Of a DNA stretch of 42,666 bases, positions 17,909 to 28,315 are shown in pieces (position 1 is the first letter of the stretch; each line of letters starts with the position of its first letter). Source of the stretch: a virus; IMG/VR virus record IMGVR_UViG_3300042691_022902, positions 1 through 42,666 of that record. One strand, 5' to 3'. The notes beneath the pieces were generated by a model, which saw only the letters and a program-made list of their open reading frames with translations, was not told where the DNA came from and searched no databases. The translations under genes and the position numbers were made by a program.

Positions 17909-20900
17909 TCTTAGTTTTACAACGAATAATCAGATAATTAGGGATCTGTACGATACACCACAAGAAGCAATTGATGCGTCAAAAGCACTTGGTTGTGACG
18001 GATATCGCACTTATATCATAAATGGTGACGTTAAATATGTACCATGCTCATCTTTTGTACAATATGAAAGAGCCTTGAGATATAGGACAATACAAGGTAA
18101 AATAGGTGCTTTTGGTAGCGATACTTTTGGCAGTAAATTAGTTGGTTTACAATTTGCGAACGCCAAAGACGAAATACAAGGTGATCCTTTTTTTACCCTA
18201 GGTAACTTTTCAATTCAAAAAAGCGTACAACAAGGGGCGCAGGCGTCACAATTACAAATTCAAGTAAATGAGGCCGCACAAAACGATGCTGTAAAAAGTT
18301 TTACAGTTGAAAGTATAGCACAAAGAAATCTACCCTATTTTGAGGGTAAAGAATACGTGGAAGCTTTAAAACAAAAAGTAACCGAAAACTTAACGGTAAA
18401 AGTTTTATTTGACAGAAGAAAATTAGATAATTATGTTTTATTTTCATCTTTAAAAGAAAGATTAAAAAACGTTATAATTGAAATATACAATAATTTTCCA
18501 GGAGCAATAAAAGCCGAACCAATATCTATAACAACACCATCTGTTTCTAATTATGCAACATACCCACTTGAAAATAGATCTTCTTTTAAAGTAAATCTTT
18601 ATGGATTATTTAACCCATATGGTATTGAATATAATAGTTCTGGAAGTACTTTGGATAATAGTGAAACTATAACAAAATACAGAAATTTTACTAAAACACA
18701 TAAAGAATATGTTTTATATTACAACGGTGTTGAGTATCCCATAATTTCCGCGCAATTTCCACAAAACAATAATGATGACGCGACTGGTATTCGATTAACC
18801 GTAGATGGTAATCCATTTGGAGATATTGTTGATGTAAACAATGTTGTTAACGTAAGATTTTATATAAAACCTAAAAGTAAAGTATACAATGATTTTTTTA
18901 ATAATTTATCAGATTTAGCTTCGTTTCTTTTAAATAAAGATCCAAATACTGGTGAATATATTAGTGAGTTCGTTTATCCATCAGAGGATGACAGTGGGCA
19001 AGTTCGAACTGTTAAAGAAACTTTAATTTTCCCAATGTACGATGATTTTAACATCGATATGTTTAGTAGTAAATTTGATGACTACACAACGACTTTAAAT
19101 GATTTTGCTGATTCGTATGATAGTATTAAAACAAATTTAATCTCAAGATTTTTAACAACCGACTCCTTAAAAGAATTTGATACTAGCGATCGTAAAGCCA
19201 ATTTATTATTTCAATTATACGGTAAAACGTTTGACGATATTAAAAGATATATTGATGGCATAACTTTTATGCGAAATGTTAGTTATGATAAAATCGAAAA
19301 CGTTCCAGATCTTTTAATTAAAAACTACGCAACAATGCTTGGTTTTAATACATTTGAAATTGAAGATGAAAATACTTTAATCGATTCTTTATTTTCAACT
19401 GAACTTGATGATGTTGAAAAAGGCACAACACCAGCGGAAATTGACATTGAATTATGGAGAAGAATCTTAATTAACTCATTTTATCTATACAAATCAAAAG
19501 GTACCAGAAAATCTATCGAGTTTATTTTGAGACTGGTGGGTTTACCTGATGAAATATTTGAGTTAAACGAGTATATTTATTTGGCCGAAAGACCTTTAAA
19601 CACACCAGATGTTTTAAATAAAATTTATGGCCAGACAATTATTGACGATCCAGAAATTTTATTACAAAGAGTACCTTTTGATTCAAAAGGTTTTCCAACC
19701 GTACCAACAAACGTTAGATATCAAGAAGACGGGGGCTATATCACAGAAGATAAGTCTAATATTGGTAGATTCGATTTTGGCCAAAGATATGTTAATCAGT
19801 ATAAAAAATATGAAAACGTTTTTCTTTTCGATGTATATAGAACAATCGATAACGTAAAAAGTTGGGTATACAACGAATTACCAACAACCTATTACAAAGA
19901 CGATAGAAATGGTTTTACTGAGTACGAATCAAATGACATTAGATTATCAATTAATTCTAAAGAACTTGAGGTTTATTTATCATCAAATCGAATATTTGAT
20001 ATTCCTGTTTACAGGCAATACGCTAGAAATATAGGGATTGTCAATTCCGATTTGAATATATTAAATAAATTTGACTCAACAAATTTAACATTTAATCAAT
20101 TTATTAAAAAATCGTTAGACACGTTTATAAATCCAAAAAATAGAAAAACGATTAAAACATATCCAACTTTATCAAAGATTTATTTTGATTATTTAAAAAC
20201 AACAACCACGCCAATTGATAGCATGAGAAGTTTAGAGTTTTTAAATAAATTTGATTCTTCTTGGGTTAAATTAATACAGCAATTTGTTCCAGCAACATCC
20301 GTTGTTAATGCTGGTAAAAAAATACAAAATTCAACTTTTTTAGATAATAAATTTGCATATAAACATGGTTTAAATAATGATGTATCTTGGTTAGGTACAG
20401 ATGGTTCCGAATTTCAACAAAAAGCACTTAAACCTGTTTATCTTGGCACGACAAATGTTACAGAAAATGTCGGAAAACTTGGGGCCAAAATTGACGGTGA
20501 ACCAATAACGTTTAATATTTCTGGTAAACCAGGCACCAAAATAACTGGAACAGACCCAACTATTAATGAATATTTTGGTGTTCACTATACGATGTTTGAG
20601 TATTGCGATGAAAGTGAGGGTAGTTTCCATATTTGGCAAAGCGGTATTGACTACGGGGATGATAGCTTATTTAATGGTAATATAAATCAATCTGGCTATG
20701 CGTCATCAACTCAAAGATATGGTGTTTTTGTTGTATACAATAGTAAGTTATATAGATTGAATACTAGGTACATGTTTAATGATACGGGTTCAATTCCCGA
20801 CATACATACGGCTGGAACTGGGTCAACAATTGAAAGTAGATACCCGCCCAATAAAGCAACAGTAACAAACGCATCTGGTGATACCAGAATGATATGGGAA

Positions 20901-23900
20901 CACATACCAATTGATGTTGATTCTAGAACTATAACGTTTGCGGATACCTTGTCTTTAGATGTTAGATCAATTGAAAGATCATATTATATGAACTCAATTG
21001 GACGTGGTTTAGCCTATTTGGGTATTCGGGTTAATTTTGATTGCCCGCCACCAAGGCCACATGTCTGTTACTATGATTTTACTGGTAGGACAATTACACC
21101 AGCTTTAGTACATAATACATTTAGGACTTATAATGATGAAGAAGGTATCACACAAACTATTAAACAACCTAGGTTTTATGGTTATAGTATGAACCACACC
21201 CCATTAAGACCATCAGGATTAATTTATGGTGAAATATCAAAGTGGGCCACCCCATATGAAAAAAGATTTTCGTGGGCAACTGGATTTACATATTATAAGG
21301 GAGAAATTATCGCAAACATACATCCAACAAATAAAGAAAATTTGGTTGTTGGTAGTAAAATATATTTAGTTACTGGGGATACATTTGAGGCAACGGGTAC
21401 AACATATCCAATTACAACCCCAACTGGTTTAAAACACATAGCAACAGCAAATTCAGCGTCTTTTGTGAGTCCTGGAACTACTGGCGTGACCGTTAATTTA
21501 TCAACAATTTCAACTGGAACCACTGGTGGTATGTATGAAAGATATCAGGATAGAACAAAAACGGATCCTTTTATGCATATTGATCCAGCTTATATTTCAA
21601 AAATTAAACTAGATCCAAGTAGAGCTTCATATTCTGTAAATCTAACAAAATCACTTAATTTGGGCCACATATTTAGTGGGGCAACGCCACAAACAACATA
21701 TAAAGTAAAGGATAATATTATAAACGGTGAGTTATTTATATCAGATTCTGTGACTGTAAACTTTGAGGGTTTTTATGGGTTAGACCAAACAAAAATAGGC
21801 CCATTTTATACTTTAAATGATGATGGGGCGTTCATTCACACTTTAGAAAATAGTATTCTTTTACAGCCAAATTCAAACAACTATATATCAATTCAATCTT
21901 TAAATGAAAATTTTACAACAATTGGTGATGAGTTAAGTTTGGTAAACACAACACCAGGGCATTATTTAGTTGCAAAAAATAGTTATTTAAGTTTTAAATT
22001 TGATTTATATTTCGAATCTATTGAAAATATAAATCAAACCATAAACATTAAATTGATAAATTCTTTAGGTTTTATTTATGATACCCAGTCATTTACATTT
22101 AATGGATCTGACGATGCAAACTTAAGACAATATGTTTTTGAATATACTGGATTTTTTAATTCTGGTGAAAAAATTTATTTAGTCATTGAACCAATAGATT
22201 TAGCTTGCACATTATCTAGATATGAAGAAATAGATTATATTCATGAAGAGGTCGATGAGGCTTCTTTTAATCAATTAAATGACCCTAGATTTAGAGTGTT
22301 ATTAAATTCTGGATTTTCGGCCAGAGGTGAGTACTTAGATGGTTTATCGATTAAACCAATTTATAATTTATCAAATTTAGATACCAACAATTTAATACTT
22401 AGATTAACAGAAAAAAAATATGTTAATGTTCCTTTTTTAAATATTGAGCATTCGATCGATCCTAATTATTATTACAATAAATTATTTTTATCTTATTTTG
22501 AAACCAATTCTCAAAATAACATTGTTTTTGACTCGAGTGAATACGATAAAAAGATAAATTTTGATAAGGTTAATTTCACCTTTACTATTAGAAGTAAAAG
22601 TGATAATTTTTCAACAACAGGCCTTGTTTCTGTTTCTGGCGGTAAAAACATAGGTGTAAAAACCGCAACTATCGAACACGAATTAAATTTTAGTGATTAT
22701 TATTTGGGTAATTCTGTTAGACAAACTGATAATAATGATGTCACAAATGCGATAACAATCGGTAAAAATGTAAGAATTAGGCAAAACACGCATAACAGAG
22801 AATTTACTTACTCACCAAAGTATAGTTTTTACAACAATGTTGAACTTGGTACGGCAACCAAAGATACTCTAGGTAGCTTTAAAGGTTATGATTTAGGATT
22901 AAATGATTATACTCTGTTTAATTATGGAAACCCTATAATTAGTGAAATTAAAAACAAAAAAAGGTACTCTTTTAATTCATTAGGTACGTCATCATATAGC
23001 TTATACAAATTAGAGAATGATGTGTATAACACTGAAATTTATAAAAAAATACTTGATGTCGTACCAGAATTTAATGCCCAAATAGTTAACTATGAATTAA
23101 ATGATATTGTAAAAGTTAATATTGATGACTATAAAATTGTGGTGGATAGCCCAACGGGTCAAACTGTACAAACAAATTCGGTTTATAGGTTATATGTGTG
23201 TGTTAACGATATTAACATTGATCATTGCTATAAATTAGAAGATACGTCAGCTTCGACACTCGTCCAAGGTGAAATACACGAAATTTATAGACCAAGGGGG
23301 TCGAGATCATGTTTTATTGAAATTGAAAAATATAACCCAACTAATTTCACACCATGGGGTTATGAACACTCACCGTTACTAACAACAAGTAACCCAAATG
23401 TTTCGGATTATATTAATAAAAATTTTATAAGCTATGACCCAACGGTTGTAAGTGAATATAATTTTGGGGATATAATTTTAGGTTCATATCCAAATCCTGG
23501 GGGTAGTGACGAATTTTTTAGGTTCATATATCAAAAGCCGCTAAAATGGGATTCAACTAAAAAGTATTTTAAAGGTGATTTTGTTTTGTCTGGAGTTACC
23601 GATGAAACAGTATTAGCCCCAACCGTGTATAGATTTTTTGTGGCAAAAAAAGACCATACAAATGCCGCGCCATATCTTGCGACAAGTGGGTCAACTGGTA
23701 CAACCGAATGGAGGCGTATAACTAGCGTTAACGATTTATTTGATCACAAATCACTTGGTGGTTTAACCAACTGGGTCGAATCTGTTGGTGGATCTTGGTT
23801 TCCGTTAGATGGGTATGTTGCGATACCAACAACGGCAGCAAGATTACCTAAAACACTACCTGTGAGTGAATTTGGTATACCATTTATATCAACTGGTACA

Positions 23901-25565
23901 ACTGTTTCTGGTGTAACATTTGGTGGTAGATGGAACAATGTTCTAATAAATGGTTATTGTTTTATGGATGATTCATACGTGTCCTATAACGAATACGATG
24001 TAAATATTAATAAAAAAATATTAAGATCATATTTTAGTTCATTTTCTGGTCGTTATTACGGGCCAGACGCATACGTTCCATATTATCTACCGTATTCGGC
24101 ATATAATTCTGGGACGCTATACGCACCAGGTGCCATTATAAAACATAATGATTTAACTTATAGAAAAATAAGTACAGCCGCAGCTGGCACACCGCCAGTT
24201 GTTGGGGTTGACTGGGAAGTTTATTATCCAGCACTTTTAGAATCAAATACTTATTACGAAACCGATAATTATAAGGATTATTTTAATCAGACCAGATTAA
24301 ATAAAACAAATATAAAACTAAGACCATCATTTCCGTTAAATTCGTTTAATTATCTTACTTATTATCATCCATTTTTAACGGATTCATCTTCAATTTATCC
24401 ATTGTTTGAAAGAATTGGTAGATATACTGAAAAAAATAACCCAACGTTGTTTATTGCGGATGAAACAACTGGTATAACTTATGATAACACATCAAAATAC
24501 ATAGGTTACAAATATACAGTTAATAGAGGTGTTTTATATAAGTTTATTGGGGGTTCCCCATTGGGTACTTATCCAGCTCAACCTTTTGAAGATACTACTA
24601 ATTGGTCTGAGTCTGATTTTTGTTTGGTAAATAATTTTAAATTTTTTAAAGATAGAACACGAGTTACTGTATTTGAATCAAAGATAGAAAGTTTAACTAA
24701 TTCAGTTAAAAAATCACTTCATTTTTTTAGAGATAATCTTACGTTAAAAAGTGGATTTACCAGTAGGTCATTTAGTGGATCCACAATTAATAATAAACTA
24801 ATATCTGGTTTAAATAAATTTTATGATGCGACCGACCCAAATAGAATTTCTGCTAACACAACAGGTTTAGTTGATTTTAGGGTTATTGGTAATGACGTTA
24901 TAATGGATTATTTTCCGCAAAAAGATGAAGTTGGTTACCCATTAACGGGCGAGTTTATAGGAAAATTAAAAATTTCAAACCCATGTGGGAAAACAGCTAC
25001 AACAATATTTGGTGTTTTATTTGATACTGATATTGATAAATTAGATAGACAACAAGGTTTAACTCAAACTGCGAATTTTACACCAGAAGATATTGAAATA
25101 TTACCTTATACTGTAAGAGTTGTTGTTACACAAAATGGACAAGCTAATGCCACATTAACTATTAAACAAACTGATAATACGTTAGCACAAAAAATCACGT
25201 CTACAAGCGTAACTAAAAACACTGTATTTGATACTAAGTATGATGTTATACCAGAAACAAACTTTGAGGTTGAAATAACATACACGACTCAAAGAAAACA
25301 AACAAAATTTGGCTCTGCTTTTGTTGATGCAACACCATTATTTGTTAATAATCAAGTGATAAATACAAATACAGTTCAGACAACATTTGTTCAAACAGCT
25401 AATTTAGAAACTAGAGTAATCACGTTGAAAAATGTGACCGCTAATAGAACAATATTTATTAATCTTAATGGTATTGTTTCAGTAACTGATGTTAAAACTG
25501 ATGTTGCAGATGCGACCGCAATTTTTAACGTAAAAGCGATTAATATTAATACAGCAACACTATAA
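17901..25565 (+). CDS. Giant baseplate wedge/fibre protein with P2 gpI/T4 gp7-like section
   Basis: This 2554-residue protein is the largest in the window. Residues about 430-570 contain LFQLYGKTFDDIKRYIDG, then LWRRILINSFYLYKSKGTRK and FILRLVGLPDEIFEL. This LYKSKGT...L.....G layout is typical of P2 gpI-type tail proteins, which correspond to part of T4 gp7, the partner of gp6. The later half is beta-rich and modular. At least three and perhaps five short segments (about 930-1000, 1124-1195, 1880-1940, 2066-2115 and 2196-2240) have the W/Y-x-GD-V-x-Y...P...W pattern of small carbohydrate-binding (CBM5/12-like) modules. I infer a wedge protein fused to surface-exposed receptor or glycan-binding modules. 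T4 gp7 is only about 1030 aa. No frameshift is evident. Confidence 0.78.
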   Translation: MADLSFTTNNQIIRDLYDTPQEAIDASKALGCDGYRTYIINGDVKYVPCSSFVQYERALRYRTIQGKIGAFGSDTFGSKLVGLQFANAKDEIQGDPFFTLGNFSIQKSVQQGAQASQLQIQVNEAAQNDAVKSFTVESIAQRNLPYFEGKEYVEALKQKVTENLTVKVLFDRRKLDNYVLFSSLKERLKNVIIEIYNNFPGAIKAEPISITTPSVSNYATYPLENRSSFKVNLYGLFNPYGIEYNSSGSTLDNSETITKYRNFTKTHKEYVLYYNGVEYPIISAQFPQNNNDDATGIRLTVDGNPFGDIVDVNNVVNVRFYIKPKSKVYNDFFNNLSDLASFLLNKDPNTGEYISEFVYPSEDDSGQVRTVKETLIFPMYDDFNIDMFSSKFDDYTTTLNDFADSYDSIKTNLISRFLTTDSLKEFDTSDRKANLLFQLYGKTFDDIKRYIDGITFMRNVSYDKIENVPDLLIKNYATMLGFNTFEIEDENTLIDSLFSTELDDVEKGTTPAEIDIELWRRILINSFYLYKSKGTRKSIEFILRLVGLPDEIFELNEYIYLAERPLNTPDVLNKIYGQTIIDDPEILLQRVPFDSKGFPTVPTNVRYQEDGGYITEDKSNIGRFDFGQRYVNQYKKYENVFLFDVYRTIDNVKSWVYNELPTTYYKDDRNGFTEYESNDIRLSINSKELEVYLSSNRIFDIPVYRQYARNIGIVNSDLNILNKFDSTNLTFNQFIKKSLDTFINPKNRKTIKTYPTLSKIYFDYLKTTTTPIDSMRSLEFLNKFDSSWVKLIQQFVPATSVVNAGKKIQNSTFLDNKFAYKHGLNNDVSWLGTDGSEFQQKALKPVYLGTTNVTENVGKLGAKIDGEPITFNISGKPGTKITGTDPTINEYFGVHYTMFEYCDESEGSFHIWQSGIDYGDDSLFNGNINQSGYASSTQRYGVFVVYNSKLYRLNTRYMFNDTGSIPDIHTAGTGSTIESRYPPNKATVTNASGDTRMIWEHIPIDVDSRTITFADTLSLDVRSIERSYYMNSIGRGLAYLGIRVNFDCPPPRPHVCYYDFTGRTITPALVHNTFRTYNDEEGITQTIKQPRFYGYSMNHTPLRPSGLIYGEISKWATPYEKRFSWATGFTYYKGEIIANIHPTNKENLVVGSKIYLVTGDTFEATGTTYPITTPTGLKHIATANSASFVSPGTTGVTVNLSTISTGTTGGMYERYQDRTKTDPFMHIDPAYISKIKLDPSRASYSVNLTKSLNLGHIFSGATPQTTYKVKDNIINGELFISDSVTVNFEGFYGLDQTKIGPFYTLNDDGAFIHTLENSILLQPNSNNYISIQSLNENFTTIGDELSLVNTTPGHYLVAKNSYLSFKFDLYFESIENINQTINIKLINSLGFIYDTQSFTFNGSDDANLRQYVFEYTGFFNSGEKIYLVIEPIDLACTLSRYEEIDYIHEEVDEASFNQLNDPRFRVLLNSGFSARGEYLDGLSIKPIYNLSNLDTNNLILRLTEKKYVNVPFLNIEHSIDPNYYYNKLFLSYFETNSQNNIVFDSSEYDKKINFDKVNFTFTIRSKSDNFSTTGLVSVSGGKNIGVKTATIEHELNFSDYYLGNSVRQTDNNDVTNAITIGKNVRIRQNTHNREFTYSPKYSFYNNVELGTATKDTLGSFKGYDLGLNDYTLFNYGNPIISEIKNKKRYSFNSLGTSSYSLYKLENDVYNTEIYKKILDVVPEFNAQIVNYELNDIVKVNIDDYKIVVDSPTGQTVQTNSVYRLYVCVNDINIDHCYKLEDTSASTLVQGEIHEIYRPRGSRSCFIEIEKYNPTNFTPWGYEHSPLLTTSNPNVSDYINKNFISYDPTVVSEYNFGDIILGSYPNPGGSDEFFRFIYQKPLKWDSTKKYFKGDFVLSGVTDETVLAPTVYRFFVAKKDHTNAAPYLATSGSTGTTEWRRITSVNDLFDHKSLGGLTNWVESVGGSWFPLDGYVAIPTTAARLPKTLPVSEFGIPFISTGTTVSGVTFGGRWNNVLINGYCFMDDSYVSYNEYDVNINKKILRSYFSSFSGRYYGPDAYVPYYLPYSAYNSGTLYAPGAIIKHNDLTYRKISTAAAGTPPVVGVDWEVYYPALLESNTYYETDNYKDYFNQTRLNKTNIKLRPSFPLNSFNYLTYYHPFLTDSSSIYPLFERIGRYTEKNNPTLFIADETTGITYDNTSKYIGYKYTVNRGVLYKFIGGSPLGTYPAQPFEDTTNWSESDFCLVNNFKFFKDRTRVTVFESKIESLTNSVKKSLHFFRDNLTLKSGFTSRSFSGSTINNKLISGLNKFYDATDPNRISANTTGLVDFRVIGNDVIMDYFPQKDEVGYPLTGEFIGKLKISNPCGKTATTIFGVLFDTDIDKLDRQQGLTQTANFTPEDIEILPYTVRVVVTQNGQANATLTIKQTDNTLAQKITSTSVTKNTVFDTKYDVIPETNFEVEITYTTQRKQTKFGSAFVDATPLFVNNQVINTNTVQTTFVQTANLETRVITLKNVTANRTIFINLNGIVSVTDVKTDVADATAIFNVKAININTATL

Positions 25566-25578
25566 AATTAAAATAAAT

Positions 25579-25591
25579 CTATTTATTGTAA
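25579..25591 (+). promoter_or_regulatory. Candidate late promoter inside the structural operon
   Basis: CTATTTATTGTAA lies in the 34-base gap before the tail-fibre-like gene at 25600, ending 8 bases before its ATG. It shares the CTATTTAT core with the elements at 7405 and 30960. It would let the fibre genes be transcribed independently of the wedge genes. Confidence 0.45.
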
Positions 25592-25599
25592 AATAGTAA

Positions 25600-28314
25600 A
25601 TGAGTTACATTATAAAAAAAACCGACCCTTTAGTAAATTTAAAACTAACCGACACGGGTAGAAAAAACTTATCATCTGGAGGTTTAAATTTTTCGACATT
25701 TGCACTTGGTGATGGCGAAATGGATTATAGTTCGGATAATCCAGTTTTAATAAATGTTTTACGTCCTGTTGATAGGCAACACGATATACAATATCAGGTA
25801 CCATATGAGGGTACGGTTTATCAACAACCCATATCACTTTTAACTTCAGTGCAAAACGAAGTTTATACCGCCGCAAAAGAAAGGGGGTTTTTTAATTTTA
25901 ATTTAAATTCTGGTGTTACAGAATTAGATACATCTCTTTGGTTAATAGGTAATTTAACAGGCTCAACACATACAACGGCGACAGAAATTGTTTTATACGA
26001 CACATCTAGGACGGTTGTTAATTCTTATAGAGAAAGCATAAATAAAGGTGATTTTTTATTTATTAAATTTAAAACAAGTGGTTACACTAATTCATATGTT
26101 TCAAACGAATTAACAGAAGAAATTACGAGCTACCCAGTACCATATTTAATGTACATTATACAAAGTATAAATGGAAATGGAATTTTTGATATAAGCGGTT
26201 TAACAACTGGAAGTACAACTGGTTTTACAACTGGATTTACCACAGGTGTTACATTTGAGTTAGATAGGGAATTACCAAACTTTAATTCGTATTTGGCTGA
26301 CGCATTTATTTATCCAGGTAAAAATACAATAAAAGATTATTATGACAACGAAACTCCAATTGCGTATTGGAGTGGAGGTTTACTTGACTTTACCTCAAAC
26401 TGTACATTATCAAATGACGATGTTCCAGTTTGGAATATGAATATATTAACAATTGAAGATGTTATTGGATTAGATAGTACAACCTATAAAGGAAAATATA
26501 CCGCCGAATCTAGAAATTATTGGGGCACCGCAATTAATTATGATTATTTTTTAGAAAATAATTTAATAGATAAAGTTGGTGTTATACACTATACAAACAA
26601 CTCGGTTAGTAATTATTACGCCGAAGGTTTTTATAAAAATACATTAAAATTAAAAATACCGCACATAATGTGGCATAAACAACAATTTGGCGGTGTTAGT
26701 TTAGCAGATTCAATTGGCTATACGTTTTTATGTGACTCTGTACTAAAAACAATGGGTACAAATAATACCATTAGATATTATGATTTGGTGGATCAAGAAA
26801 CAATTAAAACTGTTGTTGGTAAAGTTTTAATTGATCAAAAAATAATAATAATTGAGGATCAAGAGTTATTAACTGTAATGTCATACAAAGCAAATAGAAA
26901 TTGGACATTACCAACACCAAAATTAACTTTAACCGAACCTGGTGTTTGCCCTGGATCTAATTTAACAGGTTGTTTATTAAACAATGAGGCTTTACATATT
27001 ACTTATTTATTTACTGATAGTGATGGATTAACTGGGTTACATTGTGAAAACTATTCAACCGTAAACAATAATAGCGGTACTGTTAAAGACGTAATATTCG
27101 AGTTTCCAAAAAACTCAAGCGACCCTAATTATAGCGAATTTGGGTTTTTGATGGATTTTAATGATACTGAAGGTTATGGTTATAGAGCGGGATCTATTTT
27201 ACTTTTGTGGCAAAAAACCCCAGTAAATGGTAAACCAAACCCAGCAGATTGGAATTATTTAAATGTTAATAATTTTATTGGTGGTACTGGATGTTTAAGT
27301 AATATTACATCACTTTGTGATAATTTTGAATTAAAAAATGAAACGGCAATATACCCAACATCATTTGTCACAAATCAATATACGTTAGCTGAACAAGAAA
27401 TTGGTGATGTTATAGTTTCACAAAATGGTTTAATTTTAAAACAAGCTTCATCATTCGCCAATTTAGGTACAGATGGTGATTATTGGAAATATCCATTAAA
27501 TGTACTTAGCGGCCCAAATAACACATCTGTTATTCAATTTACATCGGGTATTTTAACTTCTGGTGATGTAATGCAGTTTCATTATTTAATAGGTGAAACA
27601 AATACATCCTCAACTATAAGACAAGACATAACAGTACCCATCGGTGGGGTGCCAATTGGTAATGATTTTAATGACGGTATTTATTTAATTGGATCAACTG
27701 TATGTTTAACTTTAAATAAACAACCAAATAATAATGTTGTTTATTTATTTTATAATGGTCAATTAATTAGTGCAAATAACTATGGGGTTATACCAACTGG
27801 TACGACCGCAACAAGACGAGTTGAATTAACTTTTACCCCATCGGATGGATCAATATTATCATTATTTTATTTAGATAATGCTGGTGCTGGTAATAACCCA
27901 ATTAGCAATGCACTAACGGCAGCTAACATACAAAATTTAAGAGTTAATTTAGATAAAAGTTTATTAGATGTTAGTGAGGGTACAACATATGATATAAATG
28001 ACTTTATTTCTTTACCATCAGTTAGTAATATTACTGGGCATACATTTGGTGATGAAACTTTCTTTTTTGGAAATATAGAAACTGATATAAAAGCAACGAT
28101 TTACAAAAGCCTAATAACTTGTAATATTTTACCAAACAAATATATAAACACCTCAAATCCAACTTTTAACCCAGAACAAGATAAAGTTGCATTTACTGAA
28201 ATGGCTGTTTATGATTCGGACGGTGATTTAGTCGCAATCGGTAAATTTAGTCAGCCGCTAACAAGAAAATATAACTCAGATGTATTAATAATACAAGCGA
28301 CAATAGATTTTTAA
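25600..28314 (+). CDS. Tail fibre/collar-type structural protein (904 aa)
   Basis: The first 40 residues include LKLTDTGRKNLSSGG and FALGDGEMDY, the pattern of the phage tail-collar fibre domain (as in P2 gpH: LTxxG...I...F.VGDG). The last 45 residues contain FTEMAVYDSDGDLVAIG followed by a K/R segment, matching the second half of that domain (IxExGLYDxxGDLIAVG). About 800 residues separate the two halves, so the fibre domain appears to enclose a very large insertion. The middle is beta-rich and includes a TTGx repeat at 202-217. The same N-terminal module occurs in the genes at 28316 and 31006, and the C-terminal module in the gene at 31254. Likely exposed on the baseplate or fibre; the receptor is unknown. 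Confidence 0.75.
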   Translation: MSYIIKKTDPLVNLKLTDTGRKNLSSGGLNFSTFALGDGEMDYSSDNPVLINVLRPVDRQHDIQYQVPYEGTVYQQPISLLTSVQNEVYTAAKERGFFNFNLNSGVTELDTSLWLIGNLTGSTHTTATEIVLYDTSRTVVNSYRESINKGDFLFIKFKTSGYTNSYVSNELTEEITSYPVPYLMYIIQSINGNGIFDISGLTTGSTTGFTTGFTTGVTFELDRELPNFNSYLADAFIYPGKNTIKDYYDNETPIAYWSGGLLDFTSNCTLSNDDVPVWNMNILTIEDVIGLDSTTYKGKYTAESRNYWGTAINYDYFLENNLIDKVGVIHYTNNSVSNYYAEGFYKNTLKLKIPHIMWHKQQFGGVSLADSIGYTFLCDSVLKTMGTNNTIRYYDLVDQETIKTVVGKVLIDQKIIIIEDQELLTVMSYKANRNWTLPTPKLTLTEPGVCPGSNLTGCLLNNEALHITYLFTDSDGLTGLHCENYSTVNNNSGTVKDVIFEFPKNSSDPNYSEFGFLMDFNDTEGYGYRAGSILLLWQKTPVNGKPNPADWNYLNVNNFIGGTGCLSNITSLCDNFELKNETAIYPTSFVTNQYTLAEQEIGDVIVSQNGLILKQASSFANLGTDGDYWKYPLNVLSGPNNTSVIQFTSGILTSGDVMQFHYLIGETNTSSTIRQDITVPIGGVPIGNDFNDGIYLIGSTVCLTLNKQPNNNVVYLFYNGQLISANNYGVIPTGTTATRRVELTFTPSDGSILSLFYLDNAGAGNNPISNALTAANIQNLRVNLDKSLLDVSEGTTYDINDFISLPSVSNITGHTFGDETFFFGNIETDIKATIYKSLITCNILPNKYINTSNPTFNPEQDKVAFTEMAVYDSDGDLVAIGKFSQPLTRKYNSDVLIIQATIDF
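26203..26250 (+). repeat. Four tandem 12-base repeats encoding TTGx
   Basis: Four in-frame 12-mers, near ACAACTGGATTT, encode TTGS-TTGF-TTGF-TTGV (residues 202-217 of the 904-residue fibre-type protein). The fourth copy has diverged (ACCACAGGTGTT). Such short repeats can change copy number by slippage and lengthen a linker. Confidence 0.85.
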
Positions 28315-28315
28315 A

